The notes below the pieces were generated by a model. It saw nothing but the letters and a program-made list of their open reading frames with translations, was not told the origin of the DNA and ran no database searches. A stretch of DNA of 64,000 nt from Thozetella sp. PMI_491 (taxonomy: Eukaryota > Ascomycota > Sordariomycetes > Chaetosphaeriales > Chaetosphaeriaceae): contig MU270028.1 in the NCBI GenBank assembly GCA_021432635.1, forward strand, positions 792,420 to 856,419, given 5' to 3'. Shown piece by piece: positions 46,294 through 59,907 of this stretch. Within the stretch, counting starts at the first letter, position 1, and each line of letters starts with the position of its first letter. A program made the position numbers and the translations under genes.

Positions 46294-48009
46294 GGGACCA
46301 TGGTAATATAGTGTGCGATGGACTCAACTGGCATGCCACCAGGGTGGAGAGGCCAAAGCGTCGGTCGTTTCCATCCTGAATTAATTAGGCCGCTTATCTG
46401 GTTTTGTCACCGCATAGGTGCGATAATACTACACCTCAAGTATGTTACTGTTGTACTTGTTCTTACTCTTGGGAGATTACATGATCGTATGATCCGATAC
46501 CTTGGTGTCGCTCAGCCTGTCATGTCTGTACGTAGCACGTAGCACTCTCTATGATGCGTATTGCGAGCCTGCATCTTCTATTTAAGAACGAGAACCGGCT
46601 CCCGACAAGCAGAGCAGCTTTCCCTCGAAGCAATGAAGGTCTACTTGGCTATATGACTCGTTGTGCGTTGTATGATATACCAGAAATTGCGGCAGGCATA
46701 TGCACGTTCCGCTTTTTAGATGATGCTTGAGGTGTACACTTTTTTCTCAGCGACGCTCTGATCTATTCAGCGTGTATCTCCTCTTTCATATCCATGTATC
46801 AAGTGACTGTAGAAGACCCATATATCCACATGACCCAAGCTACGAGTTTCTATTGAGAACCGGCCTGCTAAGAGCGAAAAATACCGCAAGTGTCGCCTGC
46901 AATTGACCCTCACGGGGCCACTACCTACCCTTGGAACTTGGCGCGAGCCGCCAAAGGCTTGCAAATGCCCCCCACCGGCATCCCTGATTAGGATGGCGGC
47001 GGCCTGTGAGACCCGTTTCTTATGAGGTAGAGCCTCATCTTACACACCATAACAAGAATTAAAAAGAAACACTAGAACACAAAAGAGGTATAGTTGCTTT
47101 AATGTGTATAACTATGCGATGCGGTCCCGCCAGGGGAAGTCTTTGGCATGTTAGGTCTGGTCTATTGCTCCCAATTCTTCGTGTTTTCCAAAAGTTTCCT
47201 TTGAAATACTCTCTACTCGGCTCTCGTAAATGTTATTCAGGCCTTGCCTTGATATTTTATTATTCTTGTCACTTTCCGGCGGTTTCCTGTAGAGCTTCTC
47301 AAGCATGCAGTTGTAATTCTACAACCCCAGCTGGCAAGACTAGAAGCATGGAAAAGATTTCATTATCCTCCAGGAGAATTTTGGGGATCCCTGGCTTCCT
47401 TGTATTCACTAGACGCGTGATACAGAGACTTGTATTCGGGGGCCACATTTTATAGCTTGAGCTATATAACCGTTGTGAGGTCTTTTTCAGAGGCGACTTG
47501 TGCTCTATGCAGATGAGCACTAGATGTCAAAAGACAACGACAATATTCATCAGCCCGGTCTCCTTCATTCTTCTAGTATGGTAGATATTGGTCTTGCACA
47601 TAGTTATACGATGCTTCACTTTGTACCATCCCATAAGCATTTCGTATATAAGCAAAGGACTCGATTTTTGCAACTGTATCATTGGTCTAGCCGGTCCTGT
47701 TAGGATTGTCAGCCACGGGTTTATAGGTATATTTAGGCTGTACACCCTCCGCGACGGAAGTTGTCCCCCGCAATATAGAAATGGATTCGCACTACCGGGA
47801 CTGGTTATCTTCCAGAAGCCAAGCCGCCATGGCTTTACCGGACTTGTGCGGGGATTGTTCATATATCATATAACCCAGCACACGCATGGTTGAACGGTTT
47901 CTACCCAGATCGGTATCGGAAGAGGTATAAAGTTCAGCCGACTTCGGTAGCCAGTTCTGAGTATCCCAGTCGTTAAACACAAACTCTCTATCTTGGCTCA
48001 ATCGACGCG
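46294..48009. other. Gene-free 1.7 kb AT-rich interval
   Basis: The segment from about 46.6 to 47.9 kb is AT-rich with short frames on both strands and no intact gene. It could be an old degraded mobile element, but no transposase motif or terminal repeat could be shown. Confidence 0.45.
47926..47931 (+). promoter_or_regulatory. TATA box of GH30 gene
   Basis: TATAAA lies 84 bp before the ATG at 48010, a normal core-promoter distance. The call rests on sequence and spacing only. Confidence 0.5.
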
Positions 48010-49699
<1,690 letters not shown>

Positions 49700-50491
49700 G
49701 GGGCGTTGTGCCATACAATATATTAAAATTTCATAATTCCTGGCCCGAAAGAGCTTTTCTCGTACCTACAGGCTGACACGGGTTCACACGTATGGCAGTT
49801 TGCTGTGGTGCTTATACGCAACAAAGTTGGAACTAACAGGCGGGTCAGCTGAAGGTCCCCCAGACACAAAACTGAAGAGATCTAGTGGCGGGTATTCTAC
49901 GCATTAGCTACCTACCCAGCAGATCGGTTTGGGATATAAATATTGAAAGCTAACACATTGGACCGGTTCCTGGTGGCTTATATTACTCGAATAATTACAC
50001 GTATAATTAGTCACCGTGTCGATGTTGAGCCTTCTGAGAGTGGAAGCTTAGACTCACCATTTTGGAACCCCAAAACACTCCCGTCAAGGACGGTGTTGGT
50101 GGGGCATATGTACTTCATGAAGTTCATTGTACACACACAGTACGTTCAGCATGCATGCCGCAGTAGGTGGCACAGCTCCAAGCAGTGCTAAAGGGAGCCT
50201 GGGATCCGGGTCTTAGCGACCAGCAACCAGAAACAAGACGCAAAAAGGTCAGAGGTAGAAATGTATTTAGGAGGCTGGTAACGCCTTTATTTCTCAAGTC
50301 CTGGATATCGCTTTTTAAGGGATTTTTTGTCCGAGTCTTTGCACAATTATGTTGCCGTAACAGTGCAGGCTTAGCGTATGAAGAGGGCAGCAAGATTGCG
50401 GGCCAATTATTATACATTGCACCTCCTAACGATTCTTTTGCCCAGCGCCCAGACCGCCATCAAGTAGATAAATTTCCTCTGGATCTATTTG
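49700..50491. other. Intergenic region between convergent genes
   Basis: About 0.8 kb between the GH30 stop codon and the MFS stop codon. Short frames only; nothing is supported. Confidence 0.55.
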
Positions 50492-52159
50492 CTACAGTGT
50501 AAGCAGATTGGGAGTTCTTCCACTGCCTTCGAACTCTTTGAGAAGCCTCTTGTTGTCCCGGGTGAGAACCCACTTCATCAGAAAGCAACCCAACATGCTG
50601 GCAATAGAGAACCCAATCATGAGAATCATGGCCTTGATATAACGAGGGGCATCCTGGGAAGAGAAGAAATATGGACTCCATATGTTTCCGAGCTGACCCA
50701 TTAAATTAATAATGGCACCGGCACAGGCTCGCTTCTCTGGAGTCTGGCTCACTGAAGTGGCCGCCCAGCTGTAGACAATGGAGTTGGCAGAGAAACAGCC
50801 CGAGATGTACAGGAAGGATGAGAAATACTGCGCTGGGACGTTGCTGACGCTCACATTGATGATGAACCCGATAGCTGCAACACCCATGGGGATGCTGATG
50901 TGGTAGCCACGCTCGCCAACTTTGTCGCTGGAATAAGCGACCAAGAAGGAAATAATGGCACCGACGAGATATGGAGGTGCCGTGCAGAGAAGAGTGACGG
51001 TTCTGCTTCCCAAGTTAAAGCCGTTGACAATGGTTGGGAAGAAGTTGTTGAAGCCGTAAGCAGTATGGTTTGCGCAAAGAATGAATGCCTAGGTAATAGG
51101 TAATTAAATCAGCTGCAGTTCATATTTGAGGGCTTCTACAAGGTCTTGTCTGTAGACTCACAAATACCCAAACTCGAAAGTCTAGAGCGGCAAGCTTCAA
51201 ACCGTACCAGACAGAGTTATTTGACTCTTGGTTTGAGACCTGGTCGCATGCAATCCGGTCTATGGCAAGCTGGCGTTCCTCTTCTGAGAGCAGCCAAGTA
51301 GCAGCTCCTGTATTTGATGCCGGGAAGTCGGGCAATATGAAGAGACCCGCCAAGCCGAAGGCAAAGCTTGCTCCACCTTCTATCAAAAACAGCCACCGCC
51401 AACCAGCAAGGCCATGTACGCCGCTGAGACCGGAAAATATCCCGGCTGCTAGCAGGCCCGAGAAAGCTGTAGCCAGCACCAGCCCAGAATATAGGACTGC
51501 GATACGAAGAGCAAGCTCTTTCTTCGTGTACCAGCAAGATAAAAGGTAATATACGCCGGGGAAGAATGGGGCTTCCGCAATACCGAGCATAAAACGGACG
51601 GCAATGAGGCCGGAAAAGTTGTGGGTGGCAGCTGTCGACGCAGAAATGCAAGACCAGGTACAAACCCAGACTGATATCCAGAGTGAGGGTCGAACACGCG
51701 TCAGGATCATGTTGCTTGGGAGTTGCATGAGCATGTATCTGGCATAAGACTGCGTTAGCATATAATTACTATTGATTGGCGGGAGTGTGATATTTATCAA
51801 CATACCCAACGTTCAAGATGGACACTGCAATGTTGAAATTGTCACCGATGAGACCTAAGTCCTTCTCAAAGGTATCGAGCTTTGCTTGCCTAGATATCTT
51901 CAGCATAATCGCTCAGCACGAACCGGTGGCCTGCACCAGTGTAAGAAACCTACGCGATATTGTTCCTATCCAAGTAATTGACCAGGTATAGAAGCCAGAC
52001 CATGGGCATGAGGGTGGCGTCTAGCTTTCGAACAAGTTTCCTCTCCCTGGCTAGCGAGGTAACACCGATTGGCGGAGAGCCAGGCATGTCCTCCTTAGCC
52101 ACGGCCATTTCTTTGTCCTCGACATGATCCGTCAGGTCGGGTTTCATTTCGAGTGCCAT
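50492..52159 (-). CDS. MFS permease, DAL5/anion:cation symporter type
   Basis: Four exons from the right (52159-51954, 51889-51806, 51738-51162, 51088-50492) give 487 residues. A cytosolic N-terminus leads to LVRKLDATLMPMVWLLYLVNYLDRNNIA (split here: LDATLMPMVWLLYLV, then NYLDRNNIAQAKL across the first splice), the signature of the fungal ACS/DAL5 permeases. About twelve hydrophobic helices follow, including GYMLMQLPSNMIL, RFMLGIAEAPFFPGVYYLLS and AGWRWLFLIEG. Family members import small organic anions such as allantoate, nicotinate, pantothenate or carboxylated aromatics with protons, at the plasma membrane. It is the first gene of a run of metabolic genes to the right and probably imports the cluster substrate. 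Confidence 0.93.
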
Positions 52160-52807
52160 TTCGCTAAGTTGAAAGAAGGATAATCAGAGGTCTGGAGTTG
52201 ATGATACTGTTCAACTCTCTCTGCATCCAGCTGGGCTATTCATACCTTCTTGACGGTGCTTGGCCAGGCCCCCGGCTGAATCATGGGGCGTGGGGAAAGC
52301 CTGGAGGGCGTTCTGGGGTAACATCCGGGGTAATTAGCATATCCTTGCGGCTGCCTCTAGCTCAGCTGACTGGTGGCAATAGTCTGGGGCCCCAATATTG
52401 TGCTGGCTTACGTCTAGGGTAAGTTGGGGTTCCGTGCTCGGTTGGAGCAAGTCGGTCATCGTTGGAGTTTATCTTGGGATAATGCCAATCGAACCATGAC
52501 TCCAACTCGTCAGCAGGAGATGGAGATAACGGACGAGTCTCCAGGGATCTTCCCTTGATCTTAGGAGCCTAGAGGTAACCTGGTGATTCGTAACGTGCAG
52601 CTTCAAGGTGGGCCGTCGGCTCTTCCTCCAGAATACGTCAGCAGACGTTCTATCACTGTTTCTGATGCACTGTCTTCTGAGACACGGTTACTATTTAGAT
52701 TTACGTAGCAAGTACCGGCAATCTCTTTGTAAAATCCACGCAGTGGCTCATGTGTTGGAATTTCAGTGATCCTCGGTTACGACTCTAGTTACACGTAGCC
52801 TAATCTT
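52160..52807. other. Upstream region of MFS gene
   Basis: About 0.65 kb between the permease start and the dehydrogenase stop. It has GTTGGAG half-sites near 52442 and 52463 and the word GTAAGTTGGGGT at 52419-52430, which recurs at 63139-63150. No gene is supported. Confidence 0.45.
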
Positions 52808-54005
52808 CTATGACAATACTGGATCCTTCCCGCCGAGCCACTTGTAAATAATCTTGGAGTCCTTTCCTTGGAATCTCGGGTCCTTGGCAGCATCTCTGAA
52901 GGCCTCCAGCATCGGTCCTCCCAGAACAGTTTTGGCGGACACGTCCTCTGCAGCCTTGAGGCCAAGTTCCAGAACTCCCAGGCATAATTCAAGGGAGAAA
53001 CCGCCCACATAGCCGTGGCTTGCGGCGTTCTTGGGTGTGAGCCCCGGAACGGGATTGTTGATCTTGGAGTTGAAGTTCATTCCTGAGCTCGCGTTCAGAA
53101 CCTCATTCAATTTGCGGGCGTCAAGTCCCCCGCGAATACCAATGTTGATGGTCTCTGCTGTTGCCAAGGCTGTGAGAGACGACAGATAGTTATTCAGCAA
53201 CTTCGTCTTCAGGCCAGCGCTAAGTCCTCCGCAGAGGAAAATGCTGCTCTCATTTGCCATCAACCTGCAAATCTCTAGGACCTGTGGGTAGAGCTCATCA
53301 GAGCTACCGACCATGAAAGACAAGTTACCGCTCTCGGCACCCATTGCTCCTCCCTGCGAGACACACGTTAGTCGCCAAAGCGGCGTTCAGTGATGAGATG
53401 ATGAACGCAGGAACACGTACCGAGCAAGGGGCATCGACGAAGTCGCCATAACCTCCCTTCACGACCCGATCCGCTATCTCCATAGATACTCTAGCATCAA
53501 TGGTGCTGAGCTCAAGAAACAAAATTTTTCGGTTGGGCTTCTTTTCGGCTGCAAGGAGCCCTGTCTCCGGATTGAGGAAAACATCTTTGACGTGAGGCGC
53601 CTGGGGAACAGACGTCATAATAACGTCCTGTTTTTATGGAAGTCAGCCCATGTGACACAAGCATGGGGAGCAGCACAACCATAGAAGAAGACAACCAGAT
53701 GGTGACATACAGCTACTTCGGCGACAGCTTTGGGCGATTCCGCGACCACAACATTCGAGCCCGCGAACTCTTTCACGAATCGGCCAGCCGACTGCGGGTT
53801 GACATCGAAAATTACGAGAACATCGGACTGCGGGATCTTGAGGCGAATATTTTTGGCCATGCCGTGGCCCATTTGCCCTAAGCCTGACAAGGAATGTTCA
53901 GTAAGCCATGCTTGCTAGGAATGATTTCGACTGCGTACTGCCGCATTAGTGAAGAAACATAAACCCACCGATGAAGCCATACATCTTCGGTGCAATGCTA
54001 CCCAT
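52808..54005 (-). CDS. 3-Hydroxyisobutyrate dehydrogenase-like NAD(P) reductase
   Basis: Four exons from the right (54005-53969, 53883-53711, 53627-53421, 53353-52808) give 320 residues. MYGFIGLGQMGHGMAKN is the Rossmann GxGxxG start, created at the first splice. DAPCSGGAMGAESGNLSFMV is the substrate-binding block, made at the third splice. GLKTKLLNNYL carries the catalytic Lys of the beta-hydroxyacid dehydrogenase family. Members interconvert beta- or gamma-hydroxy acids and semialdehydes (3-hydroxyisobutyrate, tartronate semialdehyde, 4-hydroxybutyrate). It is probably cytosolic; no targeting peptide is evident. Its neighbours (permease, carboxymuconolactone-decarboxylase-like protein, aldehyde dehydrogenase) suggest a semialdehyde step of a degradative pathway. 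Confidence 0.93.
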
Positions 54006-54575
54006 GGTGATTTACTCGAGCTGAATGGAATCGATGCTTCTGGAGATGTTAACAAAAAGTTGCTCTAAGGCGACCAGAATGAAGTGCCTGCTAATATGGA
54101 GTTAAGACCGGGAGGGCGACAGTTATGTCGCACTTACTACATGGTTTAGCTCATGTACACGATATGTCAGCGCGGCATTCGCATTCGCATCGCTGCAAAT
54201 ACGGCCACATCCTTGAATCTGTGGAGAATCGCACTAATGGGCACTGGGGTTGGGATTGTGGGGAGCGGTTCGCACTTCCTTGGGGCGTTGGAGAGGGCGT
54301 TGGAGAGCCAACTCAACACCACCATTGGGGACATCTCCACCCTTGGCTCCAGTCTCGAGTCGATCTTGAATGGGAATCTCCAACCCCCATAGCACGCTGT
54401 GGTAATTTCTTCAATTCAAAAAAGCCGTCATGTCTGGAAACTCGGAAGCCCCTACAGAACCACCACCGCCATCCTCCCTTATCCGTGCTTCGCCAACCAT
54501 ACAGCTAGCATTAACACGCTACATAGACCTCATTATCACCACCAGAAACATATCCAACATACACATCTCAAAGAA
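54006..54575. promoter_or_regulatory. Divergent promoter region
   Basis: A 570-bp shared upstream region between the dehydrogenase (-) and the carboxymuconolactone-decarboxylase-like gene (+), which may be co-regulated from it. Open frames within it lack a plausible start and are not called. Confidence 0.5.
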
Positions 54576-55004
54576 ATGTCTGCCCCTTCCACCCGCGAAG
54601 AGCTCCAGAAGGCCCTCTATAATGTGGGCATGCCAATCCGCCGCGAGGTGCTTAGCAATGCCTACGTCGATAATGCCCTCAAGAATGGCAGCACCGAGTT
54701 TGCCTGCGCCATGCAAGAGTTCACCACTGCCTTCTGCTGGGGTGCCGTTTGGGACCGTCCCGGACTAGACCGCAAGCAGCGATCTCTGATCAACTTGTCC
54801 ATGTTGGCAGCCACGGGCAAGATCCACGAGCTCGCGGTACACACAAGGGGAGCTGTCAACAATGGAGTCTCGGCCACCGAAATCCGTGAGATTCTCGTAC
54901 AGGTGTGCATCTACATGGGAGTCCCGGCTGGAATGGAGGCTTTTAAGGCCGCGGAGAAGGTTCTCATCGACATGGCAGCAGAGGGTGTAGCCATTAAGCC
55001 ATAG
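54576..55004 (+). CDS. Carboxymuconolactone decarboxylase-like (CMD/AhpD fold) protein
   Basis: A single exon of 142 residues starts at the ATG at 54576. The sequence matches the CMD family (PF02627): RREVLSNAYVDNAL, FTTAFCWGAVWDRPGLDRK, RSLINLSMLAATGK, ELAVHTRGAVNNGVSATEI and REILVQVCIYMGVPAGMEAF, in the usual order and length of 4-carboxymuconolactone decarboxylases. The His of VHTRGA is the conserved catalytic position. In the beta-ketoadipate pathway the enzyme decarboxylates a muconolactone, and fungal cluster copies often act on related lactones. It is divergent from the dehydrogenase gene and convergent with the regulator at 55177. Confidence 0.93.
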   Translation: MSAPSTREELQKALYNVGMPIRREVLSNAYVDNALKNGSTEFACAMQEFTTAFCWGAVWDRPGLDRKQRSLINLSMLAATGKIHELAVHTRGAVNNGVSATEIREILVQVCIYMGVPAGMEAFKAAEKVLIDMAAEGVAIKP

Positions 55005-55176
55005 GTAGAAAATATCACACCGATAATTGTGAATTAGAATAACCACAAAAATTAAGACCATTTGGACACTAGATTTTTCATGTGCATCCGAGGGCTGGTG
55101 AATATTCGAAACAATCAAGCATTGCGCTCTCCTGTGAACATTTATACACCTTTTACCTAAATTCTGCAGGTATTAG

Positions 55177-57538
55177 CTAGACTCCCGATCCGCTCACGGC
55201 CTGCCTCGCCGCAGAGACCATCTCCGCTCGCACTCTCAGGACGCGAGCCATCCCGGGCATGATTCCCCACACAGTTGTATCGCCAGTGTCGAGAAGCTCT
55301 GCCCAACGGAGAAGGATTGCGATAGAGAGCGGTGAATTTGCCTGTCCCGATGGATTTGGTTTGGAGGTACTTAGGATTTGCTCTACCATGGTGATTATCC
55401 CGCGTTCGTCCGGCGACTGGTCCTGCGAGGGCACATTCTCCGTCTCCTGCAGCCACTGAGAGAGCAGCAGGGCGCATTCAAAGTACGACAACGCGTGCTG
55501 GACGCTCCACACCCAGAAGCTTGTCCGGGCTATAACCTTGAAGCCCATCTGCGTCGGTATGCGGAGGGCCAGGCAAGCTTGAAGGGCTGCCATGGCCGTC
55601 TCGGCATCGCGCCGCGGACCCACGCACGCATCAAGGCGCGCCGCAATGTGCTCGGAGGAAGACAAGAACGTGAATGCGCGTCGAATCGGAGCATAGTATG
55701 CGACTAGCCGTATGTATGCGAGTCGAAGGATTGCCGTACAGTTGAACAATATCGGCCCGCGAGGATGGTCAGGAGATAGCGAGGCCTCTGGCTCGCTTTC
55801 CCACATCAACTGCCACCTCTTCAGCGCCAGAAGGAACCGCTGCCGTGCTCCCAGCATTGCATCTTCGCATCCCTGGAGCGATCTCTGGAAGAACAAGATC
55901 TTTTGAAGGAGCGATACAATGACCACATGGCAACTGAACATGCCTATTCGGCTAGGAATCGGAAGCTCTGGGTCGAATACGCTCTGGATTATCTCATCGG
56001 CGGAAGAGTATTGCTGCGGCTCGGTTTGGCGGGTCAATTGTATCCACTCATCCTCTGTAGTGGTACACCACAGATTCTCCTGAGACGGCAGGCCGTACTC
56101 GCATTCGAGGGAGAGCGCGGGAGGGAGATCAAATGCGACGGCCATTAGAGTCGTGACAGTGAAGATGCAGCATGTGATCCTAGCCGCACCGTTAAATCTG
56201 CCGGTTGATATCTTTAGCGGAAGGACTCTACCTCTTTAGACTCTCCCGAGCCAACCAGGCAAGCCAGGAGCCGGAAGTGTCATCCACAGTTCCACCAAGC
56301 AACGCCCATTCTCGTCGGACGGCTAGTGCCATTCGGCCCTGAAGTTGTACCGCAAATTGTAGATCGTCTACCTCACCGCTCCACGAAGCGAATGCAGTTA
56401 GGAGCATCATTGCCTGCAGGACGCAGAGGCCAGTGCCTGTTTGGGGCAGCATGTCTGCTGCCAGGTGGAAGAGGTCGATGGCAATTGTGTTCTCCAGGCT
56501 GTAGACGGCGCCGTTGGCACATACCGCTAGGAGTAGGTAAGTGGGTGCATCATTGGGCGACCAGGTAGGCTCATGCAGAAATGGCTGGTGACGGTGGAAG
56601 CTATTGAAGTAGCGTGTTATGAACCCGCATAGAGCGTCCCGTGATGGAAGACTGCACGGTCGCAACTGCAAAGCCTGCTGCTCCAGGAGCCGCCATCGCT
56701 CTTCTGTAAGAGTCAAGTCACCATCATTCAGGGGTGTTATTGCTGTCAAGCTAGCGTCGTCATTGGCGAGTAGGTCAGGAATAGAAGAATGCCTTGAGAG
56801 ATTGGACTGCGCTTGAGGACTCTCTTCGTGATAGCTACGGGACGCGACGGCGTTAAAATCTGCCAATATCTGGCCTGCGTCAGTTATGTCGAACCCGTCC
56901 AACCCAGCGTGAACCAGGGGTTGGGTGGGTTGGGAGCCATCCAGCCAACCAAACGTGTCGGCTAGGGAAGCTCTGTGCAGAGGAGAACCGAGAAAAGCCG
57001 CCGGAAGTACGTCGGGCATGAGCTCAGATGTCCACATGCCGGGGGGATCTGTCATATTGACAGGGAAGATATCTGCAGAGGAGCTAATGTCCTGGTGCAT
57101 GCAACTGAAGTCAGATAAGTTGGAGTAAGAGGGGGCATGACCAAGAACTTGCCTCTGTTGAGGCTATGTTGGCAAGCCTCGGTGCCGTTCTGCTCCTGGA
57201 GAGATGCGCATTCTGCCTTGGTGAGACTTCCGGGCGCCTGGAAAGGCTTGATCTTGTGACCAGCCGAGCAGCCCCGCCAGCAAGGACGTCGTCAGCCTGC
57301 ACACCGCGGCCATGAGCCTTCATGTCGTGCCGCCGAAGCAGGTCCTGACGGGAGAAAGCTTGACTGCATAGTCCGCATCGATAAGGCTTCTCCTTGGTGT
57401 CTCGAAGCAGATTAACGTTAGTGGGAGGCTCTAGCCGGGGAGGTTACGCTACTCACGAGTTCTCTCGTGACGGACGAGGTGCTCGGCACGGGCGAATTCC
57501 CGCATGCAACGAGGGCAGCGATGAACAGGAGGAGACAT
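55177..57538 (-). CDS. Transcription factor: two C2H2 zinc fingers plus fungal-specific domain
   Basis: Four exons from the right (57538-57457, 57400-57153, 57091-56232, 56179-55177) give 730 residues. Finger one is CPRCMREFARAEHLVRH, the linker HERTHTKEKPY is rebuilt at the first splice, and finger two is CGLCSQAFSRQDLLRRH. An acidic and Ser/Pro-rich middle follows. The fungal_trans domain runs from about 240, with RYFNSFHRHQPFLHEPTW, and after the third splice MAVAFDLPPALSLECEYGLP. This C2H2 plus fungal_trans build is a well-known regulator class in filamentous fungi. The second intron is best read as GC-AG (donor AG/GCAAGT, 61 bp), because no GT donor of reasonable length keeps frame. It is likely the local regulator of the surrounding metabolic genes. 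Confidence 0.9.
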
Positions 57539-58358
57539 TGACATATCCTGGTTACATCTCAGTGCTGTCTTAGATGCGCATCACGCATATATCAGGGCTG
57601 TCAAGGCTGTAGGTGCGCTGTCCGTGCCGTGCCCCCGAGGTAAGGAAGGTAAGTAAGCTCGTGCTTGGGACTGCTCGTCGTTCAAACTTGTGTTCCAGTT
57701 AGACTAGAGAGTTTTGCTCTGATTTCCCCGCACCGAGGTGTCGTAAATCTGGGGACATGGATCCACCCATACCACGGGATGGTTGGCACTTTCAAGACCA
57801 CCCATACTTAGCGCCTAACATCCCCTTCCCTTGTCAGATCTCACGGTTAAGCTCGCTTGCTAAATTGTTGGCCCGTTAGAATGAGATACTGCATCGCATG
57901 ATAGATCCCAGAGCGCTGGATTCTGTTGCAGGGCGGGGTCGCCAGCTAGCTGGAGGCAAGACTGCGCTTGACCGGGCTAGTGCAGTTTTGTCTCCTCGCA
58001 TACGCCCCCCTTACCTATCCCAAGGTCACCGAGTCAGACTACCAAGGTTAATGGGCCCTGGGAGAGCGTTGGGGTAGCGATCCACCACCTTTATTAGCGG
58101 CACCCCATCTCTAGACGCTAAGGTAATCAAGGCAACATCGACGCTTCCCGGATAGCATTATCTCGGCACTGAGTCAATCAACACAAGGTAGGGACAGAGG
58201 GCCCACCATGTCTATATGGGTTCGCCACCGGTTCGGGCATTGGGTCTACTTTACTACAAGAAAGATGCCACGCAAAAACTGCCCCGTGTCTGCTGTACAA
58301 ATCTCTACCTGATAGTTACTGCTTTGACGGAGCTTCCACAGCTGGAATACACCCCATC
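57539..58358. promoter_or_regulatory. Divergent promoter region
   Basis: About 0.8 kb between the regulator (-) and the metallo-beta-lactamase-fold gene (+). No coding frame is supported. It probably holds the promoters of both genes. Confidence 0.5.
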
Positions 58359-59312
58359 ATGACTGCCTACATGAAGTTAGCATTGCTCCCCAGCGGTTTC
58401 CTGACTCTCCCCCAGCACTTCTTCTGCGCTGATCAGGAAGACAAGAACATCAGGGAGCTTGTGCCGTCCATGTCGTTCTTGCTCAAGCATCCTCGAACCG
58501 GCCAGAATGTGATATTTGACTTAGGCATGAGGAAAGTTTTGGAGGACTATCCCGCCGACATCCAGCCACACTTGAAGACACGCCAACCGATTGAAACTGT
58601 GCCCGACGCCTGTGACTCGCTACGCAAAGGAGGATTAGAACCCTCGGAAATAGACGCGGTTATTCTTAGCCACGTCCATTACGATCATGTTGGCAACCCG
58701 CGAGACTTCACAAATGCCAAGTTCATAGTCGGCTACGGGACCAGACACCTGCTTCAACACGGCATGAATTACCACTCCGCGGCCAAGTTCGAGAAAGATC
58801 TTCTGCCGCCAGAGCGAACCATCGAGCTGCCCATCCAGAAGGAGTTGCCCAACTTGGCTAGGCCAGTCGAAAATCACTGCAGGGCAACGTCGCTCGAGCT
58901 CTCAGCCTTGGTGCCAGGGAACAGGCAGGAGTGGAAATCGTTAGGCCCCTTCGATAATACTATTGATCTTTTCGGTGACGGCCTGGTGTATATTGTGGAC
59001 AGCCCCGGGCATCTTGCAGGCCATCTTAATGTTGCTGTCAGGGTGGCAGACAAGCACTGGATATACCTTGCCGGTGATGCCTGCCATCATACGCGCATCT
59101 TGGATGGATTGTCTGCCATGGCTTCGTGGAACGAGAACGGTATGTCGGTTTGCATCCATACCGATAAGGCTGTGGCCGAAGAAACCATCGAGAGGATTCG
59201 AAAGTTCCGAGAAGGGGGGTTGACCGGCAGTGATCGAGTGGATGTTGCCCTCGCGCACGACAACGCGTTCTGGAAAGCTCACCAACACGCAATATGGCCA
59301 AGTCACTTTTGA
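58359..59312 (+). CDS. Metallo-beta-lactamase-fold hydrolase (lactonase-like), copy 2
   Basis: A single exon of 317 residues. SHVHYDHVG is the HxHxDH metal motif (about 107-112). DSPGHLAGHLN supplies a further His, and LAGDACHHTRI an Asp and His near 240. The C-terminal VDVALAHDNAFW contains another conserved His. The fold and spacing are those of N-acyl homoserine lactonase-like enzymes and of fungal lactone/lactam hydrolases. The SPGH...GH and GD-CHH blocks are shared with the protein at 24141, although overall similarity looks low, so they are old paralogues or separate acquisitions. It lies between the C2H2 regulator and an aldehyde dehydrogenase. A ring-opening step in a catabolic route is the simplest role. 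Confidence 0.92.
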   Translation: MTAYMKLALLPSGFLTLPQHFFCADQEDKNIRELVPSMSFLLKHPRTGQNVIFDLGMRKVLEDYPADIQPHLKTRQPIETVPDACDSLRKGGLEPSEIDAVILSHVHYDHVGNPRDFTNAKFIVGYGTRHLLQHGMNYHSAAKFEKDLLPPERTIELPIQKELPNLARPVENHCRATSLELSALVPGNRQEWKSLGPFDNTIDLFGDGLVYIVDSPGHLAGHLNVAVRVADKHWIYLAGDACHHTRILDGLSAMASWNENGMSVCIHTDKAVAEETIERIRKFREGGLTGSDRVDVALAHDNAFWKAHQHAIWPSHF

Positions 59313-59907
59313 CGTCAGCAAAGGTATTGATAGGCGCCTTCATGTAGAGCTATCTAGGCTATTAATCTCATGAATAGAGCCCACCTCTGGACCGGTCCAA
59401 CATAAAAGACACAGATAGTCATCTTGTCAATTTGGCATTTTCGTGCGCTCGGCCGTCAGCGAGCTCTCCGTCTGCTCGCAGGAAGCCATGGTAGCTTGCT
59501 GCTCAGGTACCTAGGTAGTTAATTGAGTTGCGGTGTCGGGATGAAATATGGAGCCAAAAATTGGGGGTGGGGATCAGATTTGGGGTAGCACCAGCCAAGA
59601 AAAGACATGAGTGCTGGGGCCGTCCTTCTTCCCTTCTTGGAGTGGTGGCGGCACCTTGTGATCACCCATAATTCGGGGTATTCTTTACGGAATTATGCGC
59701 GCGCTAAATGATGGACCATGGAGGAGATGTGAAGCGATACTGCTCTAGAACATACCGCATGATATTGGAGAATGGAAGGATAATAGAGATATACCCAGGG
59801 CGCCTAGAGATGTTTTCAAGGAAGTTGTGTATTCTAAATCCTGCTGCCTTCGACTAACACTTTCTTACCCTCTATTTTCTCAAGCATGCTAGCCCACTGC
59901 CACGACT
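59313..59907. promoter_or_regulatory. Intergenic/promoter region of aldehyde dehydrogenase
   Basis: About 0.6 kb with the dispersed word AGGTACCTAGGTAG near 59506. No gene is supported. It contains the aldehyde dehydrogenase promoter. Confidence 0.45.

Noticed and set aside
46560-47900. Degraded transposon in the AT-rich interval
   Set aside because: AT-richness and broken frames are suggestive, but no transposase motif, terminal inverted repeat or target-site duplication could be shown.
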